Source: Agelaius tricolor
Taxonomy: Eukaryota; Chordata; Aves; Passeriformes; Icteridae
Direction of reading: 5' to 3'
Assembly: GCA_023055355.1 (NCBI GenBank)
Contig: JALJCS010000001.1
Span: 82,996,881 to 83,060,880 of the forward strand
Length of the DNA stretch: 64,000 nucleotides
Shown piece by piece: positions 33,628 through 46,177 of the stretch. A program made the translations under genes and the position numbers. A model generated the notes under the pieces. It made no database searches. It saw only the letters and a program-made list of their open reading frames with translations, and was not told where the DNA came from. Numbering within the stretch: position 1 is the stretch's first letter; every line of letters starts with the position of its first letter.

Positions 33628-36600
33628 AGATTACACACTAGGGGTGGGATTCATCTCATCTAGAAGCAGAGACCCTACTAAGAAATTATTCTGTTCAGGT
33701 TTCCTAGGTCCTGCATTCAGTCAAGAGGGAGAGGCAAGAACATCCATCAAATCATTCAGCCCAGATGTCTAATTGCTTTAGATGGATGGGATTTGTGTTT
33801 TGTGCCTATAAGAGACAACTGCCCTAGGGAAGGTGCACATGTGATATCAGGACATAAATCCTATGCTGTGGCAGAAGTTTCCTCAAGGCATTGAGAGTCC
33901 AGTGTAACTAACTCCTATTGAAATCAGTGGAGGACCACAAAGACTAAATGTGTAATTAGCTAGAAGAAAGCAGAAGTTATAAAATTATAACAGCAAACAG
34001 TGGTAAATGTTGCTTCAGTACTTGTATATTGTTTCAATGAAATCCTTGCTTTACTCCAAAATGCATCTAATGCATTCTATTATGGAATAACCAATCAAAG
34101 AAATGTAAAGGACCCTAGATGCATGGTGCAGAGATGTAGATTCCATAACTTTTTTCTTTTTCTATTTAAACAACTTAATACACATGTATCATAAATGAAA
34201 GACACACATTGCCAACCTTCCAGATGTTCTTGGTTTCTTTTGTGGGCTCTCCTATTTGTTAAAAAAGACTTCTTGTTCAAGAACAGCATTTGACAAATCT
34301 TCACTGGTTGAAGGGTATCATCCCTGTCTAATGGATACTAAGTACAAATGAATAAATTAATCTCTTTCAAAAATAAATAGAGCTTGCAAGTAGCAATCAT
34401 AGATCTAAATATTAAAATATGGAGAGTTTTTTGTGGTCCCATGGCAATACTTCTAGCTTAAGGCCTGACTGATTAAATCTCCATCAAAGTTTACTATTTC
34501 AGTCTTATCATCTGTCAATAAAAAGAAAATAATATTTTACTTCCCGGACTATGTAGAACTCATGAAGCTGAAGTAATACAAATTGCTTGATCTTTCAAAA
34601 TGAAGTTTTTGCAAAGAGAGAGAAATGGAATGTAAAATGGATAGAAAAGACCTTGTGATAATTATCTGTCACTAACTACACACCCAATCTCTAAAAACCA
34701 GTAGGTTAATGATGGTAACCTGTATAATGAAGATTTCCTTGTACAAGTATGTACGCTCTGAGAAACCTTTTAACTCCAGCTTCCACCTCAACATGGCAGA
34801 ATATCATATTGCAAATGCCCAGGGAACAGTTGTGAGGGAGAGGAGGAAGCAGTTCTCAACCTGGTAAAAGCCATTTAATGTGATGCCATTTCAAGCCAAA
34901 TTTGGACAGCCAAAAGGAAAGATCTGTTTTGAAGAGCCAAGAAAGCTGACAGTCCCATCAGAGGAGCAGCATATAAATGCCAGCAGCATTTGTGATCTCA
35001 GATTATTTGCACTGCCAGACAAAGAAACTGCTAATGTAAAACTGTCTCTGCTGTCTCAATCCGACAGAGGAAGGAATCAGCAGCTTCAAGGAGTTTGGTG
35101 GTTCCAAGTGTACCACAAGCACACATGATGGCCACCAATCCAGCAGCCTGAAGGAGTGGGGAGTAGTTGTCATATAATAAAGATGAAATTTAAAAAAAAA
35201 TTATGGGAAGAGAAAACTAGGGAAATATTGAGAATTTGTATTTTCCTCATTATAGGAAACCAGTGCCCAAGTGGAAACCAGCTACTCAAAATCACAAGAG
35301 ACAAATCACTGGCAATTTTTCTGACAGCAATATATGTACAGTTCAGCAATCTCATACTCTCAGAGAAATAGACATGGGATTGACAAGTGACTGGCAGGAA
35401 TATCTCTGAAATAATTGTGGAAGAGTAGAAAAACAGGCATCAAGGAAGGCTTTACTACAGAATGCTACTTTAAAAAAAAAGGAGGGCTCCAATATTGAAA
35501 AACTACATCCCAGAATCTGCAGCAAGGTCAGTAATTTTAAGCAGTTTCCAAAATGGGCAACACTTACAGATCCTACACTCAAAGATTTTAAGGCTCTTTA
35601 AGTCAGTCTTAATGGACTGTTCTCATCATCTTCTCTGCTTGCCTGAACAGCACAAGCTGCAGCATTCCACCTAATGACAACTTGTAGAATTAAAACATAT
35701 GTAGCTATTATATCTTCTTTCACACTTGACTTGACGTGCTGTAGGTGTTTGTAAAGCAACATGCAATTAAATGAACAGAAAGTGAAGATACAGTCACCAG
35801 CAGAGCCTATAGTAGCCACAGTGCCAAGACTTCCACCAAACATGGGGAGCTCAGCTGCTGAATTCTTATGTGTGACTTTAATGCATATTATAAAAACAAC
35901 GAAAAAAGGCACAGTGTTCGACTACTCACAATACATGTGACTGAGTCTTTTTATAAAATATAGTGACTAATTTGAAACTCCCTAAAGGAGATTGCACACA
36001 TTTTGCATTCCAGAGGGGTTTTTATCTCTTACGTATATACAGTATTACACATAGGTATGGATCTTCTATCTGTATTCTCTTACAGATTAACTAATTTCAT
36101 TAAGAAATATAAGTACTATTCTGGTAGTTGCAGTAGTACTCTGCACCATCTAGAATTTTGTCTGTGAACATAAGAGAGACCTCAGAATCTACCAAGTGAA
36201 GGATTATAAAAATTAATTTTCCATAATGATGACAAGACAAAATGCATTCACTTGGCCTAAAATCAACTGCCTGCCTTTATGTCATGTAACTATTTTATTA
36301 CTTCAGAATAACATCTTTTGCATTCAAAGCTCTCCTTTGACTCGCTATACATCACATAGTATCAGTCTACACATCATTCACCCAGGAAATACAGCAAGTA
36401 CAGCCAACAGCAGAAGTGGTATTCTGTCCCCATACCCTCTTCAATGAAAAAAAAATAGGGGCTTCTGTGCTGCAGGTGGTTTTTCTCCCCTTTTATTTTT
36501 CATTGTCTTTAACTACTAGAAAAAAAAACAATGGATCTTCACACGTTAATACATCTGAATGGATGTTTAAGATCTAAAAGCACAGATGGTATTGGAGGTG

Positions 36601-37821
36601 AGCCAACTTTGAGGCTTATTTTGTAGCTTGAAGCTTTTTTGCACAGCTGATCTGCATTCTGAAGGCACCATTGGGCCCAAGAAGCAAAAGACCCAGAGTA
36701 TTCATGGGCATAGGCAGAGATTCTTGTCTCTGTGTAGGCTGACTTAAGATCTATGCTGTAGCTTTGCCAGATTTCCAGCATGTGGTTGGTATGCAACGAC
36801 ACATCTGCTCTGACTGAATGGCAGAGAGGGAGATGCATGACAATGGCTACTATTTCAAAATCATGCTTTTCTGTGGTGGAATCAGAAACTGCCTGGAACA
36901 GGAGATATGTATTTTAGAGGAAGAATATCCAAGTTAATGAAAGTAAAAATAAACATGGAAAATGGTTTTACTGTCTGACTTTTATTGAACTTGTATATGT
37001 CAAATGCGAAACATTTTATTGGAGGAAATTATTTTTCTTTCCAAAATACTCTCCTTTTGTTCTATTTAATTTAATTTTCAAACACCTTTACACTCACAAT
37101 CCCTCAGCCAGTATCTCAGCACATAGTTACTGTGTCTTCAGCTTTCCCTCAGAGGACATGTAGCACAAACATTAAAAAGATGTGCAAAAGTACTAGAAAA
37201 TCTTAATTTCTGCTTTGTTACTGCCGTGAATTTTCTGAGACATTAAATATGTATAAAATAGTCTTTCTATGCTCCCCTAATTCTTCTGTAAATTTTCTGC
37301 AATTTTCATTTCATTTTTAGTGCATGGAGGGTCAAATAAGATTCTTCCACATAAAGGACAGTAATGCCGAAATAGACAATCTCTGTTCTAAAACTATCAT
37401 AATATTAACAGCTAGAGTACTAAAAATTGTGGGGGAAAAATAAAAATTTCCCAAGGTGAAGGAACTTGCGTAATTTATTCAAGTTAACATAAAAACCTAG
37501 GAAAAGTGATCTAGATGGACCACTTGAAGACCAGCTGAGTGACTGTGTCTTATCCACTAATAAATTATATAACAATCTAATTCAATTATAGGGATATTGT
37601 GATATTAAATTAATCTATCTAAAAACAAGAGACAAAAGGAGGCATAGAAATTTTGTAAAGTACGTTAAATTCAACTTTAGTCAAGGACTTGGGATATTAA
37701 TCTCTGTATCACACAATTCCCACATAAGGGACATTGATGTTCCAATGCCATTGCCTATATAGGAGAAACATGATGATCAAAATGCTTCCATAGGCAGAAC
37801 CGCCTTGCTAGTGAAGAAAGG
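33628..37821. other. Intergenic DNA, no gene recognised
   Basis: Unique sequence between two CR1 fragments. Open frames of 82 codons at 34880-35128 (plus), 104 at 35598-35912 (minus) and 99 at 36539-36838 (minus) have no recognisable domain, and I saw no convincing splice-site pairs around them. Confidence 0.55.
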
Positions 37822-38442
37822 ACCCAAAAAGAGTGTGCCTGCATAGCCAAGAAGGCCAATGGCACTCTGGCCTGTATCAGAAATAGTGTGGCCAGCAGGA
37901 GCAGGGAAGTCATTCTTCCCCTCTACTTGGCACTGGTGAAGCTGCCCCTTGAGTGCTGTGACCAGTTCGGGGCCTCCGAATTCAGTAAGGATGTTGAAGT
38001 GCCAGAGCATATCCACAAAAGGTAGCAAGGCTGCTGAAGGGTCTGGAATCCAAGTCCTGTGAGGAGTGGCTGAGAGACCTAGGGTTGTTTAGCCTGGAGG
38101 AAAAGGAAACCCAGGGGTGAGTTTATCATGCTCTAAAACTACATAAAGGTTGTAGCCAGGTGGGGTTAGTCTCTTCTCCCAGGCAAACAGTGACAGGAGA
38201 AGAGGACACAGTCTTAAGCTGCACCGGGGAAGGTTTAGGCTGGACATTTGGAATTTCTTCACAGAAGGGGTGATTGGGCATTGGATTGGGCTGCCCAGGG
38301 AGGTGGTGGAGCCACTGTCCCTGGAGGTATTTAAGAAAAGACTGGATGTGGCACTCAGTGCCATGGTCTAATTGACAAGGAAGGTCATAGGTTGGATTTG
38401 GTGATCTCAATGGTCTTTTTCTATCTATTTGATTCTGTGATC
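37822..38442 (+). mobile_element. CR1 LINE, 5'-truncated with intact 3' end
   Basis: It begins in the ORF2 C-terminal region (GCCAAGAAGGCCAATGGCAC, then AGTGTGGCCAGCAGGAGCAG) and runs without large gaps through GAGTGGCTGAGAGACC, TTTAGCCTGGAGGA and GGGCTGCCCAGGGAGGTGG to the 3' terminus. There ATTCTGTGAT (about 38432) represents the octamer that ends CR1 elements. It is the best preserved CR1 here and probably one of the younger avian subfamilies. The coding part is broken by substitutions and short indels. No clear target duplication is visible, as is normal for CR1. Confidence 0.94.
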
Positions 38443-40854
38443 TTCAATTTCAACATTTTGTACTCCCCTTTCAAGTAGATAATGTCCAATAGAGTTATAT
38501 GGTATCCTAATTCCAGATTTCTGAAGGTTCTACATCATCTAATATAATTTTTAAGCACTAATTTATGAACAAATAAATACACTTCAATGCATAAGGAGAA
38601 ACGCATTCCTTATAAGGGTGCTAAATACTGTAACAATTAGAAATTTATGTGGGCCTAGAAACCATCTCTGATTTTTGTTTCAGCTTAATCTGATTTGCAC
38701 ACCTAAATAGACAGGATGTTTGTGAAAAAAAGAGCAAGGGGTGACAATTATTGCTCACCACTCAGACATCTCCAAATTTATAAGGTATTATTGCAAAGCT
38801 ACTAAAAAATCCTCTGCTGTAATTCACCCCATGGATCTAATTACTTGAGTCTCCACATTGAGTCCAAAATTTTCAATCTTTCTCTGTCATCATGTGTTAT
38901 CATTGTTGCTTTGATCTAAGAAATAGCTGAATAATATCTCTTTGAATTTCATCAACTCTCTACTGATTCTTAAATGTTAATTAAATGCATTTTCAGCCTG
39001 ATCTGAATGTTTCAGCTTCCCTGTGAATTTTTTTTTCTAGTCCAAATAGTTTAATTTTGGAAGAAATTTTCACATGTATTGTTTTCATACAAAAACAATT
39101 CATTGCATTTCAGTGATATTTAAGAAATGTGCTACAAATCATCTGTAGCTAGCTTATATTTGCTTAAATAACCATATGTCAAATCATTCATTTTTATCTC
39201 AAATTCATAAATTTGGAATAATAAAGCAGTTGAAATATATGTTCTTTTAACAACTGTACACCAAATAACTTGCAGATCAAATGTATAAAGACAAGGGAAT
39301 TCAAAGGATGTATTTATTATGTCACTGCAGATCAGTTAATAATGCAGATATCTAATTATGTAATTAGATTTAGCATTCAGATGCCACACACAATTAACTT
39401 AATTACAAAATGAATTTGAAAATCAATTCTGCAAAAGGTAAACTTTTACTATGGGGCTCTCAATAAATTTTTCAAATATTGCAGACAAAGACATGAAGTA
39501 TTTAAGATACCACTAAATGCAAATTAATGACAAAATAATTTTATATGTGTTTCTTCTTAACAGAAACATACTCATACATCAATTTTATTGTCCATTACCT
39601 TGTCTAGTAGATAGCAGTAATAATGAAGATAATGCAGAATTCTAATTATATCTGGAATAGGATATAAAGAAAAGCAAACAATTTTGGACTTAATGTAGTC
39701 TTCTCTAAAGAAAAGCAAAAATCCCAGTTGGTCAAGAAAATGCTCCATGTTTTTGTGATAGAGACTATGTATGGTGATTCTGATTAAAACATGAAAGAGC
39801 TATTTCAAGTCATGTAATTCAGTCATAAACTGAAATCGTAATTTGTCTAAACTCCAATAATCATCAAGCATGCAATAGGATAATTTGACAGATTTCCCAG
39901 CAGTATTTCAAAATGACCAGGGAAATCTTCAAACTCTGATCATAATTTGAACTCAACCCATTACAAAAACAGATCAGCGAAATCAAGCATCCACATTTTA
40001 TTAACACATACTGAAAAAAAGGCTTCAAAACTCTTGAGTAAAAAATATGCTTCACTGAGAGTGAAATCAAGTGACTCTCTATATATATGATGTAGCAAAT
40101 CCCATGGAGAGAGTTTTCTCTCCATAGGAGTTGGAGAGAAAATTCACCAGTCTCAGTGTGTGTTGGATCATGCGCTATCGGGCTTCCCCAACAATTATAA
40201 AGCGTTTATTTAAAATTTTTAGCTTAAAGTTAAAGCAGTGGAGTGAATGGTGCATGACTTCTGCTCCAGTATGAGCTGCTCAAGGCCCATGACCTTGGAT
40301 GAGGCAGTCTGAACCAGCTCCACAAACCTAGCTCTTAACATCACCACTGATGCCTAGATGCATATTTGACTAGTCTGAGAAACCTGCTTTCTTTCTGTCC
40401 CTGATCCTGGAAAGGGGAATCCAGCAAAATATCACCAGCTACAAGTGTCTCTTCTGTAAGACTTTCTTCATTCTTCTCTTTTCCCATCTGCTTAAGCTAG
40501 GCCCCTAAGAAGTTCTCATCATTCATATGGCCATAGCTGAAGGTTCAAGGATGCAGAAACCAATTATTATTTAATTAATGAACAAAAATCACTGAAATTT
40601 TAAGGCCTGATAAATGAAAATTGAAGATTACCCATAATTTTGCTGATGTGAAAGGGAATACTTCAACTGGAAGAAGGTTAAGGGAGGTGAATGGGATATT
40701 TATGTCTTTTCCCACATTACTTATACAACATCTACTCCAAGAAAATTTCACTGTCACCAAAATTATATTTTTGCTGGAAATGGGACTCATGCTAAGTTTA
40801 AATCAGGCCAACTACAGCCTTGTGTTTGGGGCTACATGCCCTTGAGTTCTGTGG
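38443..40854. other. Intergenic DNA, homeobox-motif cluster inside
   Basis: Unique AT-rich sequence. Between 39336 and 39415 there are four or more TAAT/ATTA cores, including a 9-bp inverted repeat (ATCTAATTA / TAATTAGAT, 39350-39369). A small perfect hairpin ATGGAGAGA/TCTCTCCAT occurs at 40104-40125. No gene is recognised. Confidence 0.45.
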
Positions 40855-41092
40855 CAGAGATGCTCAGCAGTGTGCACCTGCAAAACAGAAAGCCAACTTC
40901 ATTTCTGACTTCATCAAAAAATTTGTGGTCAGCAGATCAAGGGAGGTGATTTTCCTCCTCTACTCTGCCCTCATGAGAAGCCACCTGAAGCACTCCACCC
41001 AGGTCCAGGGCCCTGAACATAAGAAGGACCTGGACCCATCAGAGCAAGCCCAGAGGCGGCCACAGGAGGAGCACCTCTCCTGTGAAGGCAAC
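40855..41092 (+). mobile_element. CR1 LINE fragment, ORF2 C-terminal region
   Basis: CAGCAGTGTGCACCTGCAAA, CAGAAAGCCAAC, GTCAGCAGATCAAGGGAGGT, CTCTACTCTGCCCTCATGAG and GGAGGAGCACCTCTCCTGTG follow the CR1 ORF2 C-terminal consensus in order. The frame from about 40820 to 41104 stays open by chance for 94 codons, but this is a fragment without the catalytic domain. Confidence 0.9.
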
Positions 41093-44000
41093 TCATTCTG
41101 CTAAGCAGCACAGTGGGGAGAGGGCTCATATGCTTCTTCCCATCCCTTGTCTTTGCTGTTAACCACAGCAGTCTGGAGTGTGGGGGAAATAATGATATTG
41201 CAGTACAGAGTTGTTAACACCCACTTCTGCATGACCCATAGATGGAGGATATTTTTTTCACTTCAAGGGTGTAAAAATCACACACTCTATGCAAATTTGC
41301 AGCAAATTTCAGTCCATTTCAATCCCCTGTTATAAACAGCCTATTTAATGATAATGTGTTTGTGCTCCAGTTGTGGATTCTTCCTTGTTAGATGAGATTA
41401 TGTTCATTCTTTATATACCTTTTTTTTTTAATTCCTTGAGTTTCCTATCTTAAAAAAAAAAAGAATCTAAATAAACAAATGGTATCCAGATAGGTAATTG
41501 CTGCTGACTGAAAATCTCTCAATAGTACAATTTCCTCCAAAAGCATCAGTTCATGAAGCTTTAATTAAATTTTACTTTTTGGGAGAATCCACTGACTAGA
41601 CAAAATTTTCAAAGAAAAACTTTGAAATAAAATATTGCTGTTATTCTTTTCTGAGGCTACATGGTTCATTTTAATTTTTATATTAACCTTAATATATACT
41701 TTATAGTCATTACTATAAGTGTATGAAAGAATCAAAGAATCAAAATAATACATTTGAAATATCTTTGAACCAATTCAAGAAGTAACATTGTCCAAAAACA
41801 TGCTGTAACATCACCAAGCTGAGAAGGGAGTTGAGATTCCTGCTTCCCTTTGATTCATAATGCAATTAATTTTTAGGATGTCAGAATTTCTTTCCCAACT
41901 GAAATGCCAGGTCCTGACCAGATGGGCTGATTAGGGAAACAATATTTATTTCTGTAGTTTGCGGTCTGATTTTGCTACCTTTTGAGTGTCAGAGTGAAAA
42001 ATTCAGAATAAATGATCACTAAAGGTCATCCTAAATGAGTTAATATTTTTTAAAAAGTCCACAAAGTTATAACTGAGAATCTGCTTCTTCTCTAGTGACA
42101 TCAGTTGCCTGTTTACCTTGAATTCTGCTCATTCACACTCAAACTCCCACCACTATTAAGCTGGACACCTGCCCACACCAGAAATAAATAGCAGCATAAA
42201 TAGACTAGTTATCATTAGGTACACTGTAAGAACTGTTAGATGTGCACATCCTGTAAATTTATTTCAGCAGGTAGCTTTTTGCCAAATTTATGAATTATTA
42301 AAAAAAAACAAAAAAACCAGAAAGCGCAAAAAAATCACCTTAACAGAAAAAAGCTTTTTCTGTTGAAAATTAACATCTAATATTACTGATGGCCAGAACT
42401 AATGCCCTCTGATGTGTTAAATGATTTTCCTTTCCCATGCAGACATATTCATAATAGCAAGAAATGCTGATACAATTAAAATTCAAAAAGGAAACCCTGT
42501 CTCTGCAACTGAGTACCAGCACTTTCACTGTGAATGCACCAATATGTCTTGCATCACTCTGCAAAGATGAGATGGAGCTTAAGACCTGCCCAGCTGCATC
42601 TACACTACCACTAAAGTGGTGAGATTAAAGCCAGCTGTGAGCTGTTCCCTGCTCTTCTCTTTGGAGCACCTCTGTGCTGAACTAGCCAGGTATAAACAGT
42701 TCCTGCTGCTACAAGGGGATGCTTTCAGACAAAGATTTGTGAGGATACTAAGTCAACTAATTTAGCTATTCTCCTTTCATCCAAAAATTATATTAACATA
42801 TAAAATGGACAAATGTTTGATAAATGGCTGTTTAATGAGTCCATGAGAGGGTATCATCTATTTTAGTCTTATTTGCAGATCAGCCCTATCCTAGTACTCC
42901 TCCCTTCCAACTATTAACAGCAATCTTTTTCTGACTAAAGATTTTTTTTTCTTGCAGAAAACAGGATTTTTAAATTCCCCAAACTGTGATACTGCTCCAA
43001 TATGTCAGGCTTGCCACGCTATCTATAGCACATCCTATCAGCATGTTAGGATTAAACTAGTGTTTTGGGAAGCAAATCATGAATTCCTTCTTCCATCTCC
43101 TCTCCCACCATTCTGCTGCTCCTGCTTGTTCTCTCACCAGGTAAAGATTGTCCCAGTCCTCCAGCCCTGGCTCACTCACCAGTGCTACCTAGTTCCTGCT
43201 TACTGTGGCTGGATATTCAGCTGACCCCACTGAATTCAGAACCCCTGGCAGAAGTCTGGACAGTTCTTAGTTGTCAAACCAAATAGTTGTCAAAGCAATC
43301 CATGAACCTTTTATCAGCAATAATCCTAAAATCATAGCATTGGGATGACTGAACACTCTGGTTTTACAGACTTACTTGATGTCTTCCAGATTTAAACCAT
43401 CTAAACTGGTACCCTTAGTCTCAGCGCAAAAAAAATACCAGAAAAACCCTGCACCTCTCTGTCTCTTGAGGTCTCCTAACCCAACTCTCCTGAAAGCTGG
43501 GGATCTTCATTGTGCCATGGTCAAGCTTCCTTACGGAGATGAAAACTTACACCTTGTGTGAACACTTAAAGGTAAAAGCATTTCCCTAAGGTGACAAATC
43601 AAAGTCTTCCTCAGTTTCAGATTGTTTAGAGCTTATCCTCCCACTCCCATAACCACACAGTCAAGGAAAGAATCCTTGAACTTCAGGTTCTGTTCTTGAT
43701 AAGAATGTTCCTCATGTCTCATATTGAAATGATGTCAAATTGCCACCAGGAATAAAAGAGGGCACAAGAGAGAACATGAGTGGGTGATGTCTGCATAGCA
43801 TGAGGTAGAGACAACATGAGATCTGGCTCCTAAAGTATTTCAGAAAATTAATACTAAGCTTTTACCTGCCAGGAGAATTGGAGCATTCCTCCCAGAAGTA
43901 GTGATTAGGGCTTTCTAAATGGAAACAGGATTAAAGGATTCAAATCTTTTCAGAGATAAGAGAGAGAAGGTTTCCCTTTACCACCATGAGTGTTATGATT

Positions 44001-46013
44001 ACTTAGCAATGATGACCACTAGACAGTCTGAATTGATTCAGATCTGTCAGCACTTGTTGGACAGCTAACACTGATAGCTAAGTTCTGCTAACAGTTACTG
44101 GATCAAACTCCTGGGGACACTTGGAAAAAGAAGTGGCCTAAACTACAGAAGGGTGCCTCACTCGCCTGCCCAGGAGTCATCTGAATATGGATGAATAAAT
44201 AAATATGCTTAGGGAGATTTCAGGTTGGCTGGCAAAGCACCTCCCGTGTGTACTAAGGAGAAGCCCAGAGGACCCCCATTAGTCCCCTTCTCTGCAGGGA
44301 CTGGGGAAGACTATACAAGGCAGCAAAGTATTATCAGCTGACCAACCCCCTGACCTGAGGAAGATAAACCAGGTGAGACTCTAAGGCAGGACAGTCACTT
44401 TCTCATAGCACTGGATGCTCTGGATCATATCCTACACTTCAGCAGATCTCAGTGCTGCACTTCCCCAGTCATATTCCTTCTATGTTAGCACTTTCTTGGC
44501 AACCTAACAACCTGAGTGTGCCCACCAATCTGCAATGTAGCTACCATTCAAACTACCTGTTAAACTGTGTATAACAATTTTTCCAACCAGAGAAGGAAGA
44601 TAATGCATCCTGTGGCCCAAAGGGACTATTTCACAGCCATTTTCCTTGTACGTACAAATGACCTGGATACAGCATATTCCCTTTTTCCAAAAAGTCTGGT
44701 ACTGAGCTTAGATCTGTTCAAGGACTGCATTAACCTTTACACTGTTATTTACATGAATTTGTCATCTTTTAATTACTGCTGGTTCACCCACAGAAAAAGC
44801 TGCCCTCTTCTTTTTAAGTAATGGCTGGATACAGGAATTATTTGTGGGTTACTGAACACATCCCTAGTCATTAGTCTACAGGTCACTTCAGAAGAGGTTG
44901 ATTACATTAACAATCCAACCATCACAAGACACTTAGAAATGTAGTAGGTTTTTGCTTATTGTGGTTTTTTTAAATAAAAACCCACACTGCAAAATAAAGC
45001 AAATGTAAAAAAATGCATTGTGCTTTTTTGTATCAGTGTACTGTCTTGAAGGTTCTCTGAAGACAAATATTTCCTTTAACTTGTGGGAAAACATCAAATA
45101 CTTGTATGTACTTCAATATGCAATCTATGGAAGCAAAAAAATTAAAGGAAAGCCACAGTGCAAAGGAGCATACTGCATGGAATCTGAGACAATTTTGTTG
45201 ATTTGTTTCAAATATACCTGTCTTTTTCATTGCTGTTTAGCATTCCTAGATAGAAAAGCATGTATCTGCAGCAAGTGTCAAGTTCCAGTTTACTGTATGG
45301 TTTATTCACCAACCTATATCCACATAAAACACACTTACTGATTTCTTATATTAAAGACATGGGTGATATCAACAACTCTGTACCATGGACCATGGGATAA
45401 TCTCATACTCCTGTGCAGCCTTCTATTCAAGAGCTTCACTTCTATCACACTGGGGTTAACACAAGAAGTTGTCTTCAACCCTGAATATCACTAACTCCAT
45501 TCAGCTGTCTTCACATTGACATAAATGGAAAACAAGCCCTGTGGAAGCATAAACAAACTGGTATAATAACTGATAAGCTACAAAAATCTGTTATTTTCTT
45601 ACAAGCTTCTCCATTCCCCGCAATTTCTTCTGAGATGGAATCAGGTCATTTGAAGCACATACAGATTACCTTTTCCCAGGTGTCCCTGCTTAAGCACTAT
45701 ATTTTCAATACATTATTTAAATTTTCATTAGAATTAATTAATCTATTTACTGCCAATAGCTTGCTGGTTGGCTTTGGCACTTTCTCCATTAATGACTCAC
45801 CCAGCAACCAAAAGTCATCTTTATGGATTTCTTATTACATATGATTTTCATTCTAAATAGTATGGTTTTCCAAATTTTGTTTTAGTGTTCTGGATATGCT
45901 CGTCAGTATTTTTTAGAATTAGTAACCTTATATAAGATAATATTTTTTTCTAAAATCATGAACTAAGGCAAGAGAATCTCTAACTTAAAATACCTGTTTA
46001 AATTTACTTCTTT
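41093..46013. other. Intergenic DNA, no gene recognised
   Basis: Unique AT-rich sequence with poly(T)/poly(A) runs at 41422 and 41452. A near-palindrome AACAGAAAAAAGCTTTTTCTGTT occurs around 42343. Open frames reach 107 codons (45018-45341, plus); none is recognised. Confidence 0.55.
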
Positions 46014-46177
46014 TAGGAAGTTACTTATATATACTTATATACTTCAGTATAAGTAACAATAAGTTACTTATACTTATTGTATAAGTAATACAATATTACT
46101 TATTGTATAAGTAATACAATGAGTAATATTGTATTACTTACACAATACTTATACTTTACTATAAGTATTGTATAAAC
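46014..46177. repeat. AT-rich palindrome cluster
   Basis: The word GTATAAGTAA/TTACTTATAC and its relatives recur on both strands at least eight times in 164 bp. A 26-bp unit (ACTTATTGTATAAGTAATAC plus six bases) is present twice in tandem (about 46069-46120). TAAGTAATACAATATTA at 46082-46098 is the exact reverse complement of 46124-46140, giving a 17-bp stem. The array could fold into several alternative hairpins. It is a low-complexity expansion of a short palindrome; I see no flanking duplication. Confidence 0.85.

Noticed and set aside
36539..36838. 99-codon minus-strand open frame
   Set aside because: No recognisable domain, no plausible splice sites seen at its ends, and length within chance for this amount of sequence.
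42343..42366. Near-palindrome around AAGCTT
   Set aside because: Arms are mostly A/T runs of unequal length; likely chance.
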